A stretch of 64,000 nucleotides of DNA. It comes from Plotosus lineatus. Lineage: Eukaryota; Chordata; Actinopteri; Siluriformes; Plotosidae. Each line of letters starts with the position of its first letter. The stretch's first letter is position 1. The DNA lies in contig CM045731.1 in assembly GCA_024760905.1 (NCBI GenBank), positions 51,121,501 through 51,185,500 on the forward strand. Direction: 5' to 3'. This document shows positions 1-9,589 of this stretch, piece after piece. Position numbers and translations under genes: made by a program. The notes under the pieces were generated by a model, which had not been told where the DNA came from, searched no databases, and worked only from the letters and a program-made list of their open reading frames with translations.

Positions 1-839
1 GATTGTGATCATGTTATAATGTAAATAAACAAACCAAACCCACAGTCCTGCCTGCAGTTTATTCCTTCATCACACTTACAAACATCACCAAAACACAAGG
101 CCTGTACGGTGGGGGTGGGGTGACTCTGTCCACAAACTAAATTAATGTAATCAAAATAAAGTTACAAAAAGATATGAGTACCATTTCTGCATAGATTACA
201 TCATAAATATTAGTGACAGAGACTTGTGATTTCCAGTTATAGCATTGTGAGAGATGTCAGGAATTCAAATAGTGGGAAAAAAAACCCAGCATCTTCATTT
301 ATGGTTTCACATACAAACATCTACACCTCCATAAACAGACTTCCGAAGAGACATAGATGAGAGCAATTAATGCATCAAGAGATTGTTAGGTGTGTCCAGG
401 TCGACAAGATGAGAAACAGATTTTTCTCTTCACAGTGCAATCCAAATTTGGCGACACACACGCGAGCAACCTATTGTCAAAAGTATGCGGACACCTGACA
501 ACCATATCCACACGTTTCTTCCTCAAACTACTCCTACGATGTTGGATAAGCATAATACAGTGACTTTTTGCTCCATGAAATCATACCGATGACCTCCTGA
601 TGAAGCTGGCGATACTTATTTTTGATCAAAATAAGATTATGGATAACTACAAAATAATATAACCATCTGTATCTACTGGAAAAACCTGGTGGTTGTATCT
701 AGCCGTTTGTGTGCATGGTTCGCACAGGGCTTTGAAAAGTCCTGGAATTTCAAATGTACCATACTTGAAAAGTCACCTTGATTTTTCTGAACAATACTCC
801 TTGAAATAAATATGTCTTTGAATTAATATTCAATGAAGA
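1..839. other. AT-rich unannotated stretch
   Basis: No open frame with recognisable protein similarity, no tRNA-like box and no clear repeat. A reversed AATAAA (TTTATT at about 58-63) could be a poly(A) signal for a minus-strand transcript, but nothing else supports one. Confidence 0.4.
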
Positions 840-1139
840 TTTTTATTTAATATCACAAAAAATACAGTCGAGTCGAATGCGTCTGCAAAGATTTGTATGT
901 AAACACACACAATTCGCTGATGTAGTGTGTTGTAATGTTGTTGCGTCATATTTTTGGGAAGTATTAATATTATGACTTAAATTATTTATGAAATCTTGTA
1001 AATCACATGTGAACTTCACAACCACATGGTTGACTGAACAAACACAAAGCATTTTCACCTTATCATTTATGTCAACACAAACGTATGTCAAGCAGATGAG
1101 GGTCGTGAGGTCATGGTGTGTGTGTAACATAGCATGGGA

Positions 1140-1830
1140 GTGTAATCCTTTATATAATGAGTGGATTCAAAAATGTGAGAAAAGTAAAGTGCCGAACCTG
1201 TGATCGTATCATCGATATTGCCAACATGGGTGAAAGCACTCTCAAGTCGCATGTGAAAGGAGGAAAACATAAATTATGACTTCAACAGTCAAAACCACCT
1301 GAAGTAACTTTAAAAACATTTGGTTTTACCGATAAAAGTGATTCATCTCATTGAGTACTGCAAGCATGCTCGGCTACGGCCACAGTGACGAGTGAAACCG
1401 CCAAGCTCAACCAAGCAACAGCATCAGGGTCAGTGGCCGAACACGTTCCAATAGATGTTAATCTTCGTTCCTACATGACCGGAGATGATGTCCTTAAAGC
1501 AGAAATTTTGTGGACTCTGAAATGCGTAGTCAGTCATCATTCGTTTCATCCAATGAACAATAATGGGGACATTTTCAAAACTGTTTCCTGATAGCGCTAT
1601 CGCTCATCACTTCTCGTGGAAAGAAAGAAAAGCAAATTATCTTGCTGTATTTGAAATAGCCAAACATTTCAAAAAGATTCTGAAAAATAATGTGAAAGGT
1701 CCTATAGTCCTGCTTTTTGTCGAAACAGTAAACAAGTTACAGCAAAACAAATGGATCTGTATGTGCGGTTTGGGATGATGAATTGCAACAAGTTAGCACA
1801 AAGTACTTTGACAGTGATTTTCTTGGTAAG
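1140..1830 (+). pseudogene. Decayed hAT-like transposase with BED-type zinc finger remnant
   Basis: Pieces of one protein can be followed across several frames. A BED-finger-like start has CRTCDRI followed by SHVKGGKHK. The middle has SKLFPDSAIAHHFSWKER. A later block reads LLFVETVNKLQQNK, continuing toward a KYFDSDFLG-like motif at 1800-1826. The order of zinc finger, PDSAIAHHF-like block and KYFDSDFLG-like block is what I recall for hAT-superfamily transposase relatives annotated in fish genomes. At least two stops or frameshifts interrupt it (after GGKHKL near 1278 and near 1590), and no C-terminal dimerisation region is seen, so it is a dead fragment. Assignment to hAT rests on recalled family resemblance, not on a search. 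Confidence 0.5.
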
Positions 1831-2072
1831 TAATATCATGGCACAGTATAAACAAAAAGTATAATTCATTTTTGTATAAAATTTAAATTAAAATGTTATC
1901 CAGATCCAGATGTTAAATATTATGCAGCAAAATTAAACAAATAGACAACATTTAACACACACATAAATTTGAAAATATATGATTGACAATGTCATTGAAG
2001 ACTATGGTGGAGGGTGAAGATACACACACACATATACATATATATATATATATACATACACACACCCACATA
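1831..2072. repeat. AT-rich flank with (CA)/(TA) microsatellite
   Basis: AT-rich sequence ending in a mixed CA/TA simple repeat (about 2021-2065). It abuts the TIR element that follows. No gene seen. Confidence 0.5.
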
Positions 2073-2325
2073 TAGGGATCCCTCGCTACTTCATGATTCA
2101 GTTTCTGCCGATTCAGTGCATCACAGCTTTTTCTAAAATATTCATTGAAAAAAAAAAAAAAAAAGGAAATTTAAGTAAAAATAGGGGAAAGGTTAAGGAA
2201 CATGCCACAAAACCCCCCCCAAACAAACAAACAAACACAAACAACCCCCCCAACAAAACTACTTATATTTTTATGTGAGGTGCGCATCTGTGTGTGCGTG
2301 TATCCATATTTTATTTACATCTTAT

Positions 2326-2641
2326 ATGTGGTACTGGTGAAGTAGTGGTTAGGGTGTTGGGCTCATGGTCAGGGAGGTGTGTGTTCAAATCCCAGGTTAA
2401 CCCTCACTGTGCTAAGACCCCTGGGGAAGGTCTTAACCACAGGTGTGCCTCTGTTCGCCCGGCAGTATAAATGGGTACCAGTAAAAATATACTGGGACGG
2501 TAACCTGTGACTGCGACATTGGACTAGCGTCCCATCCAGGAGGAGTTGTACTCCTAGTCGCTTCACGCTATGGAAACCGGGGATAAGCACCAGCCTGATG
2601 AGCCACTAGGCTCGGGTGTAGAAAGCCCAAAGGACTTTACC
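2326..2641 (+). mobile_element. SINE family C, full length, 11-bp TSD
   Basis: tRNA-like head with AGTAGTGGTTAGGG (A-box-like) and TGTTCAAATCCC (B box), then a body with CCCATCCAGGAGGAG, ending after AGGACTTTACC. Identical 11-bp repeats TTACATCTTAT flank it (2315-2325 and 2642-2652), the target-site duplication of an LINE-type insertion. The uninterrupted target is readable in inverted form near 3350-3365. Confidence 0.75.
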
Positions 2642-2706
2642 TTACATCTTATGCATTATTTTTGAATGTTTAATTGTTATTATAAGCATTTATAGAGTTG
2701 AATATG

Positions 2707-3043
2707 CTCATCATTAGCTTCTTCACCCTAATTAGGGTTGCGGGGGGGCTGGTGCCCATCCCAGCCGACTCCGGGCAAGGGCGTAGTACACCCTGGACAG
2801 CTCGCCAGGCTATCATAGGACGGAAACACGCTGACTGCCTTGCAGCCTACTCTTGTCGAAAGTCAGCAATGGTTCTTTTACATGCCTTACAGCATAGACC
2901 GTGAGAGACATGGCGGGCCTTTGATAACCCAATTAGCTGCATTGGGGGGACAGTGACAACCTTGTGGAGAGTGGGATTCAAACCCCCAACCTTAGGATCA
3001 GCGATCCAGTGTCCTATACCACTAGGCCACCACTGCCCAAGGT
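2707..3043 (-). mobile_element. SINE B/A chimera, 10-bp TSD
   Basis: Read on the minus strand: family B head (GGCAGTGGTGGCCTAGTGG), B middle (AACCATTGCTGACTTTCG), then a switch to the family A tail (CCTGGCGAGCTGTCCAGG and GATGGGCACCAGCC). Direct repeats GTTGAATATG lie at 2697-2706 and 3044-3053. Confidence 0.75.
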
Positions 3044-3175
3044 GTTGAATATGTATTTATTGATATTATATACACGTATACGTCAGTCAGGAGGGGTTGA
3101 TCCTACTTCGCGGAAATCGGCAGTATTGGGGGGGGGTGGGTCTCGGTCCCCATTAACCGTGGAAAGTGAGGGATC

Positions 3176-3178
<3 letters not shown>

Positions 3179-3226
<48 letters not shown>
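3179..3226. repeat. (TA)n microsatellite
   Basis: Uninterrupted TA dinucleotides followed by a short (GA) run. It sits at the symmetry centre of the 2.07-4.01 kb palindrome. Confidence 0.95.
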
Positions 3227-3234
<8 letters not shown>

Positions 3235-3238
<4 letters not shown>

Positions 3239-4010
3239 TCCGCAAAGTAGGATCACCCCCCCCAACCCGTATACGTACATGTATGTGTGTATATAATATC
3301 AATAAATACATATTCAATGCTTATAATAACAATTAAACATTAAAAAAATGCATAAGATGTAAATAAAATATAAATACACACACGTACAGATGGGCAGTGG
3401 TGGTATAGGGCGCTGGATCGCTGATCCAAAAGGTTGGGGATTCGAGTCCCACTCTCCACAAGGTTGTCACTGTCTCCCCTAGTGCAGCTAACTGGGTTAT
3501 CAAAGGCGGGCCATGTCTCTCACTGTCTATGGTGAGAGGCATGTAAAAGAACCATTGCTGACTTTCATAAAGAGTAGGCTGCAAAGTCGTCAGCGTGTTT
3601 CTGTCCCTTGCTAAAAAGGGTTGTGACAGGAAGGGTATCCGACGTAAAAATCTCTGCCAAATCAAACGTGTGAATCAGATGATTCGCTGTGGCAACTCCT
3701 GAGTAAAAAAGGGAAAAAGCCGAAAGGAAGACAGACAGACAGACACACACATACAGACTCGTGCGTGCACACATTCAGATGCACACCTCACAACAATGTA
3801 TAGTTTTGATGGGAGATTTTGGGTTGTTTTTTTTTTTGTTTTGTGTTGGTTTAGGGTTTTTTTTTTTTTGCATACTTGGCCTTGTTTTTGTGGCATTTTC
3901 CTTAACTTTTTCTCCTATTCTTTCCTTATTTTTAATCCGATAAATATTAAAAAAAAAAAAAACAGTTCAGTGAAGCCGCATGAATTAAGCACGAAGTAGT
4001 GAGGGATATA
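3235..4010 (-). mobile_element. Inverted copy of the 2073-3178 TIR element
   Basis: Its reverse complement runs in parallel with 2073-3117: CCCTCACTACTTCGTG at the outer end, then GGTTAAGG/AGTTAAGG with ATGCCACAAAA, GTGAGGTG(C/T)GCATCTG, ATTTTATTTACATC, TAATTGTTATTATAAGC, and finally GATCCTACTT(C/T)GCGGA at the inner end. It lacks the last 50-60 bp of the other copy. A B/RTE SINE (3391-3744) interrupts it. Confidence 0.7.
3391..3744 (+). mobile_element. SINE B/RTE, near full length
   Basis: Head GGGCAGTGGTGG with tRNA-like B box GATTCGAGTCCC. The tail contains AGGAAGGGTATCCGACG and GATTCGCTGTGGC and ends AAGCCGAAAGGAAG. Flanks ACACACGTACAGA (3378-3390) and ACACACATACAGA (3745-3757) are a 13-bp TSD with one mismatch. 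Confidence 0.8.
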
Positions 4011-4712
4011 TATATATATATATATTTCAGTTTAAGTCAAAAATGGAGATCACAGGTTTTTTCATGAGGAAATCGTATTAAAGTTGAAGGATGGTAGATG
4101 AACTCTAGTATCCTGCACATAATGTTAAATTCAAACTCGGCCCTAACAGAACATACAGCTTTGTGATAAAACACCCTCAACATCCCGATGCAAGCAATGC
4201 CTGATCCATCTTACTAGTGCATTAGTACAAAATGGAGACCCATTCTCATAGCCACACCTTAGGATTCCGTGAAAATCATTCCCAAAAGAGTGAAACGTAT
4301 TATAACGGAAGAGGAAATAATTCTGGACTTTAATACTCAATAACTAATTCTGAGTGCGATATTCAAGAGTCAATAAACTCTTGGCCATAAAGTGTGTGTG
4401 CATGTATAAAATTAATCTATTAATACAGCATTGCAACCCTTCATGTTTTTGAGATGTGACATGTGATGTTGATTCCCATGAGGTTTTGGGTTAAATACAT
4501 CATGAAGAAAAAAAGCCATGGTGTTTGCCCCTTGTGTGTTCAGTTCCCAAGGTATACATCACGAGGCACTACTTCATAATGACATTTCACATTGTCTCCA
4601 AACCATCTCCCCATAGTAGTCGGGGTAACACACAATACAAACAGACATGGTTCTAATACCGTATCTACAGTCAGCTTGAAGGGTAGGGAAATCATACCTG
4701 CCCTGTTTGTTT

Positions 4713-4718
<6 letters not shown>
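4011..4718. other. Unannotated stretch
   Basis: Opens with the end of a (TA) run (to about 4025). After that I see no repeat, splice-flanked exon or recognisable protein. Confidence 0.4.

Positions 4719-4765
<47 letters not shown>
4719..4765. repeat. (TA)n microsatellite
   Basis: Pure TA repeat. The 300 bp on either side hold nothing recognisable. Confidence 0.95.
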
Positions 4766-4767
<2 letters not shown>

Positions 4768-5099
4768 ATCACACACAAAAGCTTATGCACACTTGACCAT
4801 CAGCCCCACATGTTACTTCCTCCCAAAGAAGGTGTCACAATATTTAAAGCATACAATTCTACAGAATGTCATCTTCTGCTGTTGGGTTATAATTTCTCTT
4901 CACTAACCTGTTCTAGCATGACTCACCCTCTGTGTTCACAGTGAGAAATGTAGACATGACCCACCCTGACCTTAATAATGCTCTTGTGGTTGGAAAAACA
5001 CAAATCCATACAGCTTCATTATCAAACCTAATGCACATCCTATCAAAAAGCAAGAAATTTATTATAACATGAGTATTATGGTCAAGTGTCCATAAATTT

Positions 5100-5100
<1 letters not shown>

Positions 5101-5157
<57 letters not shown>
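5101..5157. repeat. (GT)(TA)(CA) compound microsatellite
   Basis: GT run, then TA run, then CA run, ending exactly where the Tigger-like element begins. Confidence 0.9.
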
Positions 5158-5159
<2 letters not shown>

Positions 5160-5751
5160 GTCAGCCCTCTACTTACGAAACCCTCTGAATATGAAAAATC
5201 CAAGTAACGAAAAATATTTTCCTAAATTTTCACCCTCTGTATACAAAACAACCTCTTACGACAAGCGCCAAACACGCCATTCAAAAATTCAAACAATGCG
5301 CGAGTTTCTCTCTCATCGGCTGTCTCCCAACATTCCACCCCGCTGGCCTCCCATTGGCAAGGAGGGAGCTGAACTGTACCTATACTTCCTGTTTGTCACA
5401 CGCCTGAAGGAGAGTTGAACATGACTGTTGGCTCGTGAGTTTTCTGAGGGTGATCATTGCAGCGTTATACTTCGTTATCCATCATGCACCCCAAGAAAGT
5501 GATTCCAGGTGACACCAAAAAGAAGCAGGCTCCGTTATCAATTGAAGTGAAGCAGGAGATAATAAAAAAATACGAAAGTGGGATTCAGTTGAGCAAAATC
5601 GCAAAGGAGTATGGCCGAAACCCCTCTACAATCGGGATGATATTGAAGCAGAAGGAGACCTAAAAGCAGAGATACAGTGACCGAGGCGATTATTTCGGAA
5701 AAAGCAACCGCCATATTTAAGGACGTCGTGGAGGAGGGTGGGGGTGAGGGT

Positions 5752-5755
<4 letters not shown>
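5158..5755 (+). mobile_element. Tigger/pogo-like DNA transposon, 5' portion (family P1)
   Basis: The terminus CAGTCAGCCCTCTACTTACG is shared with other copies at 18273, 25304 and 9251. A GC-rich leader with a CCCATTGGC (inverted CCAAT) box precedes a transposase start. The 3' part is lost: homology stops at the (TA)n beginning near 5756. Confidence 0.7.
5484..5663 (+). pseudogene. Tigger/pogo transposase N-terminus (CENP-B-like HTH)
   Basis: The likely start is the methionine of MHPKKVIPGDTKKK, nine residues into the open frame. About 59 codons include LSIEVKQEIIKKYESG and LSKIAKEYGRNPSTIG, a helix-turn-helix of the psq/CENP-B type that binds transposon ends in pogo/Tigger transposases. The frame ends at a TAA after ILKQKET. 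Beyond it, sequence equivalent to the rest of the DNA-binding region continues in broken frames (to about 5755). The DDE catalytic domain is absent, so this copy cannot encode an active transposase. Confidence 0.75.
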
Positions 5756-5789
<34 letters not shown>

Positions 5790-5824
5790 AAATGTACATA
5801 TGTGAGTGAGAGAGAGAGAGAGAG
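5756..5824. repeat. (TA)n and (GA)n microsatellites
   Basis: TA run at about 5756-5782, and a GA run at about 5810-5824. Confidence 0.9.
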
Positions 5825-5829
5825 CAATG

Positions 5830-6326
5830 TGTTGTTCCTATTAATAATAAAAAATGTCAAGCATTATAACTGAGGCGGCAACATTTGCAGTTTATCCATG
5901 TATGATTTTTTCAGTCCTTACTAAGGAGATGCTCTGAACAACCACAAATAAAACTTCACTGACCGAACAGGAAAGAACACTTCACATCACACTAGACTGT
6001 ACAAAGACGTATATAATATCTTCATTAAACATCACAGTGCATGTATCTACTCACTCCCTGCTTTTTTTGGCATTAGTGTACAACATGCAGTTCCTTCATT
6101 TTAATACTGATAGTCAGAATTGTAGCATAAATGCAGCAATAATTATGCTGGTGTGCAGTAAGCACAAATCCCAGACCCAAATGGCCCAATTGTTAATGTA
6201 ATGAGAATTTCAAGGCAAACAAGCCAAGAATAATGATCCATCATCTCACGTTCCTCCTGCCCCAACTATTTTGGGTGACCAAGTGGTAAAGTGCTGATTA
6301 ATTTGGTGGTGAGTTTAAGAGTAACA
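5830..6326 (-). other. klhl21: Probable 3' UTR region of KLHL21
   Basis: The sequence following the KLHL21 stop codon on the minus strand. It is AT-rich with no ORF. The only poly(A)-signal-like hexamer found is ATTAAA (minus strand, 6105-6100). The true 3' end is not resolved and could lie elsewhere. Confidence 0.4.
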
Positions 6327-6671
6327 TCAGTGTGCCGGGTTCACCTCCTGATTGTTCCGGTGGTTCTGGTTGAGTTCGTTGTTGAGCTCTTGAAGAGCGT
6401 GGTGGTGGCGATGGTGACGGTGCAGGCGGATGTCGTTTGCCTCGGGTATGTCAAGCGGTTCAAACGTACTGGGCACGAGGGGCATGAACTGCCGGAAGAT
6501 ACTGACACTGCCATGCCAGAAGGTGGGTTGAGGGAGGCGGCCAGCCAGCTTCCATGAGCGTGCACCAGGATCATAGACTTCCACTACGTCAGAGAGCTCA
6601 AACGTGTTGTCATAGCCGCCAGACACATAGAGGCGGCCACCAAGAACCGCCACACTGCCACCTACGTGTAC
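6327..6671 (-). other. klhl21: KLHL21 exon 5 (last kelch repeats, C-terminus)
   Basis: Acceptor TTTTCCCCAG|GTACACG. It encodes [19 protein letters not shown] onward to a stop at 6327-6329. After FRQFMP the tail is basic and histidine-rich, then asparagine/glutamate-rich. Confidence 0.93.
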
Positions 6672-9558
6672 CTGGGGAAAAGAATATTGGTCGCATGTTT
6701 AAATTATTTTAGCAATAGAGGTGAAAAGCAAAATATAAGAAGACCAGCTAGACAATTTCTTATAAAGACATATCAATATAATATCGCACCTGTAGCTATA
6801 CAAAATATTTAATCAATTCTCCATCTTGTGATAAGAGATAAAGCTCCATGTATGAATAGACAAACTTCTCCAAGATACTCAAACTGAAGAAGTTGGGAGA
6901 AATAAGTGCAACCAAGATCCGCCCTAAATTCCCTAAAAAGCACTTTTAGGTCATCTTAAAACTTTCCTTCTTAAATTCCATTCTCGAAGCTGCTGACATT
7001 GACTTTGACTAAAGAAAGCTAAGACCTCCTAAGCTATGGCTAAGCTCCTTTAGCTCACAGATGGCTGGGAGATCCCCAGGTTGTCAGTACTAAAGGCTAG
7101 AGTTGCATTTTCTTTGTTGCCAAGTAGTGCAGTGGTTTCAAACACTTAATTTCAGCACTGAATCAGCGGTTTTGGCTGCTTGATGTGACTGTATCCCTTT
7201 CAAGCAACATGACCACCATTATTCCTTTATGAAATTCAGGGTTTATAGAACATTCGAAAGTGTAAAGACAGCAAACATTTTTTTTAAACCGTGTTGCTTT
7301 GAGGTTGTTTTCGTGAGTTAGGAGACTCCACAATTATTTAGTCTTCTCAGACTTGAGCTTTAGCTGATTTGTTAAACGTCTTTATGAATTGCTCTATATC
7401 AAAACATATAGACATCCCAAAATGACGACCGACACGCCTTCTGAGCTTTTAGCATTAAGAGGCTTTGTGAATACATGACCTGATCATTGTTAGTTTTGAT
7501 ACTAACTTAATACTATACTCAAAGACCATGTGACCTTTTCTTATAATTAACAATTATTAATTGAAATCAAATTCAATGAAATCTGAGCATGAGAATAACT
7601 GTTGTAGTATATATGCTATACAATATAAAAAAGAACAACAAAACCAAATTTCTAAGGCTTATAATTAAAATATACCGTATTCGATGTGATAAGTGCCCAG
7701 GGCGCTTTAAAAATTGGAGTAGGTGGGCGCTTATTAAAAAGTTACCAGCGGAGTGGAATGATAAATGCTTACTCGCATCAAGGTGGAAAACGTGAATAAT
7801 AACAGAGTTATTATAAAAGAGTTTGAGTGGTATTTGCGTTATCAACCAAACTACCAAATTTGATATCAACCAAACTACTTATTTGAAAGCTGAAAATACA
7901 CAGAAAACAGCATATTTAGAAAAAAAGACCCCTTACTTTTCCCTCCCAGTCTTCTTCTTTTACATTCTGCTGTTCCTTTAAATATTTTCCAAAATCGAGC
8001 CAATCAACAAGAATGTCAACTTTAGCACATGGCATGTTGAACCAGTCAACACGAACATAAACAAAAGCACATGTCCAGGAATGTCCTGAAATTTATGAAG
8101 TTAATGAGCAGGACAATCGGGTGAAAAATACTCATCATCACTTTCAGGTCCATATCTGGCTCATCGCTCCATTCCTTCAGAGCATCTGATGGTTTTGCTG
8201 TCGCAGTTTCTAATGGTTCATCGGTTGTTGGATATTTCCCAAGAGAAAACAGCAAAATATTTTCCTGTTCTTTAAAGCACGGCGGAACAATCAAATGTGT
8301 TGTTACTGATGAACATTATTGACATTCCCCAGTGTCAGGGGGTCTTGAAATACCATGTAAACTCACTTTTACAGGCAGTGAACGCCTCATTTTACAGTTA
8401 CAGAGACTGATCGAATAAAATTGGTAAGTTTGATCTACGACTTTGCTCCCAGTACACATAGGCGGTTATTAGACGTAAGATCAAAAACATTGGGGTTGGG
8501 GTGGCTTATTGGAGCAGGGTGCTTACTATGTCGAATATGTTATTTTTTTTCAATCATAATAAACGCAAACAGGTGCATAAAATGTGTCTAAAAGTATCCC
8601 TTTAACCGACTTAAGAGTTTAATAAATACCACACAAACAAAGAAAAGCAAACTAAAACAAGATTTTAAAGTTTACTAGCAGCAGGTCAGGTGAGCTCTGC
8701 CCAGCATGCAGCCAGCACCATCTCTCTTGCCTAAACTTTCAAAGTTAACTACATATTACTCCCTTGTCCTTAAAGCTGTTTTTGTATATACATTTCATTT
8801 CAACACAAGAAAAACAAACAAAAATTACATTTCTATTATTTATTTTTACATATTGAAGTGTGACAATATCCCACTCTCCACAAGATTGTCACTGTCTATG
8901 GTGAGAGGCATGTAAAAGAACCATTGCTGACTTTCGTAAAGAGAAGGCTGCAAAGTCGTCAGTGTGTTTCTGTCCCTTGCTAAAAAGGGTTGTGACAGGA
9001 AGGGCATCCGACGTAAAAACCTCTGCCAAATCAAACGTGCGAATCAGATGATTCGCCGTGGCGACTCCCGAGTAAAAAGGGAAAAAGCCGAAAGGAAGAC
9101 GATTGAAGTGTGACAATGATGTCGCCTGCTCCAAGTGACCATAACAAACCGTGTGTCCACCATTTTGCTTCGAGCACTCCCAGGCAGTATAATAATTTTA
9201 ATCCTAAGACAATGGACCACTCAGATCATGACACTCCTGCATAGGAATTACAGTGGTACCTCACCTTACAAAATTAATCCGTTCGAGAAGTGGTTTCATA
9301 ACCTGATTTTTTGTAAGTTCAGCTGCATTTTCCATGTTAAAGGCCTGATTCGTTTCAAGGCCCCCAATACTACGCCCTAAACCCTTTAAAAATTATAAAA
9401 GTATACCTTTTAAGGCCTCCTTCTGCTTCAATATCGTACCAATGGTAGATGGGTTTGCGATATCACTCAACCGCATGCCACGAGCCTGCTTCTTCTTTTC
9501 ACTCGCACCGGGAATTACTTTTACCAGGAATCACACGCGTGTGTGTGCGCGTACGTAC

Positions 9559-9589
<31 letters not shown>

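Larger units (their letters stand above)
2073..3178 (+). mobile_element. Tigger/mariner-type TIR element, non-autonomous, carrying two SINEs
   Basis: The left terminus reads GGGATCCCTCGCTACTTC and the right terminus GAAAGTGAGGGATCCC, giving imperfect inverted ends. The internal CTACTTCGCGGA is typical of Tigger/pogo MITEs. No transposase frame is present. Removing the family C SINE (2326-2641) and the B/A SINE (2707-3043) leaves about 450 bp, which realigns with the inverted copy at 3235-4010. Confidence 0.6.
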
